Both the position numbers and the translations under genes were made by a program. The notes below the pieces were generated by a model. It was given only the letters and a program-made list of their open reading frames with translations. It was not told the origin of the DNA and ran no database searches. Positions 57,500 to 64,000 of a DNA stretch of 64,000 nt are shown here, piece after piece (within the stretch, counting starts at the first letter, position 1; every line of letters starts with the position of its first letter). The DNA is from Epiperipatus broadwayi (taxonomy: Eukaryota; Onychophora; Udeonychophora; Euonychophora; Peripatidae), in assembly GCA_028023455.1 (NCBI GenBank), contig JAQFVV010000013.1, positions 7,534,411 to 7,598,410 on the forward strand, read 5' to 3'.

Positions 57500-60370
57500 C
57501 CCTTTACCCCATAATTCTAAGGTTAAGTGATTTTAAAACTTGTTTTAAACTAACAAACAAGCTGGTCAGTCCAATAACACAAATAAAAGTTATTCGAAAA
57601 TCAATTTCAAAATTTACAGAAAATATAACTTCTGCTGTCACAATATCAGGCAGATTAATTAATAACTCTATAATAAATTTGAAAACACGGACTGAATTTT
57701 TTAATTAAAATCTGCTCGTAAGCACTGTTTTAATCTTATCAAATCTACTAGTAAAACTGGCGCCAATATAGTTAAAATTAGCCGCTATTGTTCTTTCCCT
57801 ACCCTCACTGATTTAAAAGAGAATGGCATGTTTTTGAAAAACTAAATAACATTTTATATTTATAAAACTCTTTTGAATTTAATTTCCAGAATATATTTAT
57901 CAGTGATATTATTTTATTAAATGCAAATAATTATAGCAAAATAACATCACAAAATAAACAGATTCAAAACAACAAATTTTAAATAAACTATTTTCATAAA
58001 TTTTAAATATCGCAGTATGTGTGTAGATGAGAATATGTGATCTATTTTACTGTATGAGCATATATACGTAATATATACTCGACGGTTTGAAAATAAAACC
58101 ATTTAAGACAATTTTTAATTATTATAACACCCCAGGCACCCCATTAGACATAAAGTTTGGCGGGATTTCGGTAATATACACAGTACACACACAATATGAT
58201 AAAATTAGGGTTTTAATAAGGCATGAGGGTAGGAAACAGGAAGGCAAGGTGAAACTAAGATTGGTAAGGCATATCTTACTGTTTCAATATATATATAGCT
58301 TTATATAAATATATATGTGGTTTGAATTTAATAAGAATATATTTATAGAGTACATCTATCTGTTGCTTGTAATATTGGCTATAGAAACTAAATTAAATCA
58401 ACTGTTCTGATTTCTTTTTCTTTTTTAGTTTCCTTTAAACAAATCATAATACTTTCTTTTTTAAAATTTAATTTGATAAATTATTTTAACTTATCTGCTT
58501 AATAAATTAGAATAAGAATGTTCTAATTCACTTTCTTCACTCCTCTTTCGAATGGCGAATTAACTAGAAAAACATTATTATTTGTTGAGACGCTACTTTA
58601 AAAAAAAATGTCCATTTTGCAGAAAAAATATTAAAATAATAGTTCTAATAAAACTTGATTTGTCAAATCAAATGCAGAACAAGAAAAAAAGATTTTTAAT
58701 TGTTTCCTTTTTATACCAGCGTTATTCCTATTGTTTAAAACCAGCGTTGCATCTTTTAAAATATTTTTTATATCGATTCATTAAAAAAAAAATTATAAAA
58801 TAAATTTACATTATATTATTATCCCTCTTATATTCAGATATTGATTTATTTTCTATTGCTATAATTATTGTTTTTATTTAAGTCATTGTCAGTTTAATTA
58901 ACACAATACTATGATCAACATATATATATAACTATGTACAATTTTTTTATCAAGATTGATATTTTCTTAGTAATAAAATTTTATTACTAATATATATATG
59001 TGTGTTTTTCCCGGTAAATTACCCATCATTCCCAATACTTAATATGTAGTTAATACACTTAAAAATATCAAAACATTTCTTTTACCCAAAAGTGTTCTAG
59101 CAAAAACTCATTTTTATTTATCTTTCTACATGCTAATTAAAAAAAAAAAAAACATTCCATTATTTCAGATGGCTAAGGTTTGTTGTGGTAGTGATTTTGA
59201 AGCTACTTTCACAATATATATATATAAAGATTCTAAGATTTTAAATACTAAAGAAAATGTATGTGCATTATTAGGTACTATATGATATATAAGAAATATT
59301 AAATTGTCTATTTTTTTTTTAATGTGAAAATCAGTTAAAGTGTAGTAAAGCTATGGTATGAAGTTTCAATATACACTACTTCAGTTATATGCTCTCTAAA
59401 AAAATATATAAATAAACAAATAAAACATTAAAATTTGTAAATTTAATACCACAATTTTTCATCATAGAATACTAAGTTTATTAATTACTATGTGTTTTTC
59501 AATGTTATATTGAATGCACAAACATTTTATTTTTTACTTTTTTTATTATGGTATAGTATTTTATGTAATAACATATTTTCTATGCTAGAAGTTTTATGAA
59601 ATTTAAGAAATATTGTACAATATCTTTATTAAGTGATAAAATGAAAGTTATTGATTTAGTAACAGCATAAAAAAGACTAAATCATTCTTGTATTCAATCA
59701 AAAAGTTTAAAGTTTGAAGAGTTTCCTAAGAATCTGAAAGTGGTAATGTCAAATAGAGATGGCTGTGTAGATTCTAAAATCAATGCAAACAAAACAATGA
59801 GGAAGGGTATAATCTGCCAATAATGATTACTGCTATTACATTTTTATAGGGACAAAAAAGTTATTGAAAAAAAGTGTATTGTCTAAAGTGTGTTTAATAC
59901 AATAAAAATTTAATACTTTGTTTTTCATTTAATTTTTAAAAAATAGTAACAGTTCTTTTTTTTTTTTTTTGACTGAATGAATAAGTGATCTCACACAAAA
60001 AAAAAATGTGTATGTAAATGTGCTGATTCTATTTATTATTAATAATTAGCTTTTTTAAATTTTATTTATACTATAACCTTAATTTATCAATAGATGTTAT
60101 ATACATAAAAAAGTCTGTTATATATATGTGTGTGGGTCTGTGTGTGTGCATATTAAAATATGCTATACACTTATAGTAAACAAAATATACTGTAATCAAA
60201 GCTTAAGCAAATCATGAGTTATTATTTGTGATATACAATGCATGTGAGAAGGGCCTGGAATAAAATATGGCAGATATTGTGTTTCCATTGTATGTCATAC
60301 ATAAGTCATTGTATGTGTATTTTTATTGTCTAGATGTGAATTATTTTTTTTTTAATTTTATGTTGAAATC
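57500..60370. other. unassigned AT-rich stretch
   Basis: No gene is recognised. Items seen: a stretch at 58090-58270 less AT-rich than the rest with a 73-codon frame of no known type, and a perfect 24-base palindrome at 58967-58990 (TTAGTAATAAAA and its complement). Confidence 0.45.
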
Positions 60371-60378
60371 TGATTATA

Positions 60379-60575
60379 CAAGTGGTGCAAAAGTAGGTAT
60401 ATCGTTGTAAGAGTTATACCGACTTCTTTATTATTTATTATATATTTTATATAAAAACAAATAATATAAAATATATAATAAAGAACTCAGTATAACTTTT
60501 ATGAAACAAATATTATATAATAAAGAACTCGATATAACTTACAACCATATATCTACTTTTGCACGCCATCCCCTG
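60379..60575. mobile_element. mariner-type MITE, 197 bp
   Basis: The left end CAAGTGGTGCAAAAGTAGGT is inverted at the right end (ACTTTTGCACGCCATCCCCTG), both flanked by TA. The inner arms also pair (TATATCGTTGTAA with TTACAACCATATA; AACTCxxTATAA). TA target duplication and these ends fit a Tc1/mariner-derived MITE. No transposase is present. Confidence 0.75.
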
Positions 60576-60579
60576 TATA

Positions 60580-62450
60580 TCTATTGCCATGTCTCAGTAG
60601 AGCAGAGATTAGATATCAATTCTGATTGTAATAATTTTATTAAAATAAATGTAACAGTATTTATATAGCAGCTCTATCAAGTACTACAAATATTAGGCTT
60701 TCTTGGAGATGAGAATTTCTTCAATGATCACTGAGTTTGGTGTTTCATGGAAAATTTTACTTTGTAGATAGAATGGATTTTTGTATACAATAGAGATGAA
60801 AAAATATTCGATTCTTTTAGTAAAATATGTATGTTTTTAGAAATTTTTATATATAGTAGAGATATGAAATTCCTCTTCTTTTTTTCTAAGCTAGCAGGAA
60901 TGTGTTTCCAAATCTTGTAGTTATTATAATGTTAATTAATTTTTCTGGTTGTAATCATGATACTCTTTTCTAAATTAAATATCATATTTGTTGTTTTAAA
61001 TACTTTAATTCAGCAGAGAGAGTTTTATCTATATCAAACACATTATTTATAATCAGTTATTTCCGTATTATGGAATAATATGTATAAATAAAACATAAAT
61101 AGATATTCATATCTCAAATGTCAGTGATCTTTCTACCCACACAGTTTGTTCTGGCTATATAAAGGATCTTTGTGTGTGGGCGTGTGCGATCATGATGTAT
61201 CTGAATTTCCTTAAACTTTAAAGTTATTATTTATTATGAAATCATTTTTAATGATTATGTATCAAATAACTTTAGTTTTTATGAAAGAAAAAAAGTGTTT
61301 CTAATTATTTAGAATTAGAACTTATACTTTAAATAATAATTTATTTTATATATATAAACTTTTTGAGTAAATTTGTTACTTAAAATTTAAAAAAAGCAAA
61401 TGTCTTTCATAATTATGGCAATAATTGTTAATTTAGTTCATAAGTTTCATGTTTAATATGGATATATGCTTAATGTAAAGATGGGCAGGAACGATTATGA
61501 ACCTGGGTTTACGTATTAATAAATAAAAGATGTACATCAAAATCATTATGGGATATTGCAAAACTAAATAAGTAATATTGGGATGAAATATTTATTCTTT
61601 TGATGTGTTGTTTATTCCTAATGTTAGTAATGTAAATAATCTATGAGGGAATTTGAAGTTCAATTCTTGGAAACTGCTTTTCCTCAACATGGTATTCAAT
61701 GGATATTTTATTATATGTTTTATATTTAGTTGAGACGAATTGAATTTGTTTGATAATTACTACTATGTGAATCCAGCTATAGAAACAACTATCCTTAATC
61801 ATATGGATATATGTCAGATATGTTTACTCTGGGAAAATAATCTCAGAGGCATATATCAATTCATATAAAATCACTTAAAGTTATACAATAAAATAATCTC
61901 ACTGGAAAGGAAAATACATAAAATGATTGGATTGATCATATTAAAATGGATTATTTTTATTTCTCATAAAATTGATTTGCTTTTTATTTGATGACAATGT
62001 GTATGGCCATATTTAATTCCATTACTAGATATATATTGTAACAGACACTTGTTATCCATTATCGCGAAAATCGTAAAATATTAAGAAAAGACACAAAACG
62101 CACTTGCGGTTGAGCTTCCCGGTTGAGACCGAGAAAGTTTGTCTATCTCTTTTACTTTGACTTGCAATTATAATAGATTCTATAAAATCATAAATATTTA
62201 ATAAAATAATTTTTTGGGGTTTTTATAATAATAATCTGTATGTTTTTACTCGTTTTCTTTAACAACAAAATCTCTGCAACTACTGTTTATTATTTGCAAA
62301 CTTTAACTAGGAATAATTTAATCTATATATTAAAATATGACTAGCAAACTTAAATAAAAAGATTGAATAATAATTTTATCTCAGGATTAAATTAATAAAT
62401 GCATGGATAACAAATATGTTGATTTATTCCCGAATACGATTATGTAAAAG
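60580..62450. other. unassigned AT-rich stretch
   Basis: No gene is recognised. A less AT-rich segment at 62060-62160 (GACACAAAACGCACTTGCGG and CTTCCCGGTTGAGACCGAG) stands out and may be the end of an unrecognised element. Confidence 0.45.
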
Positions 62451-62453
62451 TGA

Positions 62454-62743
62454 TTTTAAGTGCATCATCTTATCCAATAATATTTCACGTTTCAGATAGC
62501 AATACTGCAACAATGATGTATTCAATCCAGAAGAGTTTTACGAAAAATATGACCTTTAATATAGTGAATGTGAAATGAAATGAAGATGCTTTTTTATTTT
62601 AAGTGCATCATCTTATCCAATAATATTTCACGTTTCAGATAGCAATACTACAAGAATGATGTATTCAATCCAGCAGAGTCTTACGAAAAATATGACCTTT
62701 AATGTAGTGAATGCGAAATAAAATGAAGATGCTTTTTTTTTAA
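62454..62743 (+). repeat. tandem duplication, unit of 143 bp
   Basis: TTTTAAGTGCATCATCTTATC begins at 62454 and again at 62597. Both units end in AAATGAAGATGCTTTTTT, so each has short inverted ends (GCATCATCTT with GAAGATGC). Only a few bases differ, so the duplication is recent. Confidence 0.9.
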
Positions 62744-62749
62744 TGACAA

Positions 62750-64000
62750 AGACAAATATTAAAATCAATTATTTTATTGCACAAGATAAAAATCAATAAC
62801 AAGAACACATAACAATAATAAAAATTATAGAACGCATTTAAATAAAATATTACTATTTCCTAAGCTAATTCGAACTCTGGGTCTGTCAAATGTTCTATCA
62901 TACTATGTTGTGAAGACAGTCATATTTATAGGAATGGGTTGTATCAATATTTCATAAAGATAACCCTCAATTTAATATTGGAGCATAGGGATTATTATAA
63001 TCATAAAAGTTATGAAGGTTCTTAATTGGTTTATTTTCCTAACCAATCATTTATTTATAAACCTTATTTACAAATAAGGGATAAAATTTTCATTCTTTTA
63101 AAATAAGCAAATATAATTCATTGCTTATCAGACCTAAATGATCATTTACCCCAGAAGGCTTATTTATTTTTGCCTTAAGATCCCTTTCTAGATTCAGTTT
63201 CAGGGTTTAACATCAAGAGGGAGATATTTCGTCAACACAAAATACAATTAAATCATTAGGTTTAGCTTTCTTTAGTATACATTAAATAACAGTAAAAAAT
63301 TAATAAGTATGAGTGATATATTAAATATTCCTTATAGATTTACATATCTACATAAGGATAACTTCACCTAATTTTGAGGTCAAATTTTAAGAAGTCGTAA
63401 GCATTATTATTTATTAGGTAATATTTAGTATAAATTAAATAACTATTAATATAGGTTCAACACAATCTTCACATAAATTACATTTAATCCCATTCATTCT
63501 AAATACTAATCATAATATCAAATAAAATATTACCTTTTTTAGAATACTGAAATAGCTGAGAAAATCTTTATTTACATTTGCAAAACACTATAATATGATT
63601 TAACTAAGAAATTAGAAAGTATATCAAATAATCCATTTAATTTATGGAATTATGAATTTCATTGTTAAAATATTATCTCTTGTGTTTGGTTAGGCTTACA
63701 AGTTAGTTTCCAAACCAACAGACACAAAAAGAATAACTACTCAGCAATTAATATGTACAATTTATTAGTCCGAAAAATATACACACAGTTGAACAGAATA
63801 ATAAATACAGTTGATAGACTTGAATGCTGAGATAATTGAGCTGAGTATGGAATTTGCTTCCAGCTAATGATTAGCCTGCCTGGTGAGTTCTGGTAAGACT
63901 CTTCCAGCTATGTATTTAGCTTGCCTCAAGTCAGCTCTAATTCAGATGTAGCAGTTTCCAGTCTATAGGTGGACTTACCTAACTGCATGGAAGTTGTGAT
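62750..64000. other. unassigned stretch to the right edge
   Basis: AT-rich until about 63690. The last 300 bases are less AT-rich (GATTAGCCTGCCTGGTGAGT, CAGTTTCCAGTCTATAGGTG) and probably belong to a repeat or gene that continues beyond the window; its type is not recognised. Confidence 0.4.

Noticed and set aside
58582-58803. Zinc-finger-like frame (CPFCRKNIK)
   Set aside because: Only one CxxC pair, then a lysine/isoleucine-rich chain typical of AT-rich noise; no RING spacing follows.
1-64000. CRISPR arrays, operons or bacterial defence genes
   Set aside because: No regularly spaced short repeats and no bacterial-type genes occur; all repeats are eukaryotic mobile-element structures.

Overview
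This window reads as an AT-rich intergenic region of an invertebrate animal genome. The signs are one animal-type gene (GLOD4), tRNA-derived SINEs, RTE-like and CR1/Jockey-like LINE relics, Penelope-like elements (PLEs), a Helitron, LTR elements with lysine-tRNA-type primer sites, a mariner-type MITE and many foldback repeats. No operons, bacterial ribosome binding sites or bacterial genes are visible. The mixture of PLE, RTE, Helitron and coiled-coil gag fits an arthropod or another invertebrate, but the species cannot be fixed from the sequence.

Layout. 0-5.5 kb: decayed coiled-coil gag-like reading frames, then a nested set of foldback repeats that includes a tandem of about 456-466 bp carrying worn hammerhead-ribozyme motifs. 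5.8-11.9 kb: an LTR retrotransposon with two similar LTRs of about 1.1 kb, a Lys-type primer site, and only a coiled-coil gag-like ORF split by one in-frame stop. There is no protease, reverse transcriptase or integrase core. 13.9-18 kb: LINE relics in both orientations around a PLE-derived palindrome, and a SINE. 18-24.3 kb: two direct copies of a 1-kb repeat on either side of a gag relic from a second LTR family. 24.3-25.6 kb: an internally deleted Helitron. 26.7-27.7 kb: the only clearly intact gene, intronless in its coding part, on the minus strand, with a splice acceptor one base before the ATG. 28.9-35.1 kb: repeats, and a PLE relic inside inverted arms that look like decayed hammerheads. 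36.4 kb: a 100-bp SINE with perfect 17-bp target duplications. 37.4-40.5 kb: a broken RTE-like LINE. 46.6-51.2 kb: more RTE scraps around the most striking object, a foldback at 48.38-49.19 kb with two inverted, apparently complete type I hammerhead ribozymes. 53-64 kb: mostly unassigned AT-rich DNA with small repeats and one mariner-type MITE.

How it works together: apart from GLOD4, a cytosolic glyoxalase/VOC-fold protein, essentially everything recognisable is a mobile element or its debris. The theme is self-cleaving-RNA elements. Three sequence families with hammerhead-like ends occur in one window. In each, copies lie as inverted partners, and two coding relics show the C-terminal region typical of PLEs, which are known to carry such ribozymes. 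The best candidate for an undescribed system is the pair of hammerheads at 48.5 and 49.1 kb; second is the gag-only LTR element at 5.8-11.9 kb.
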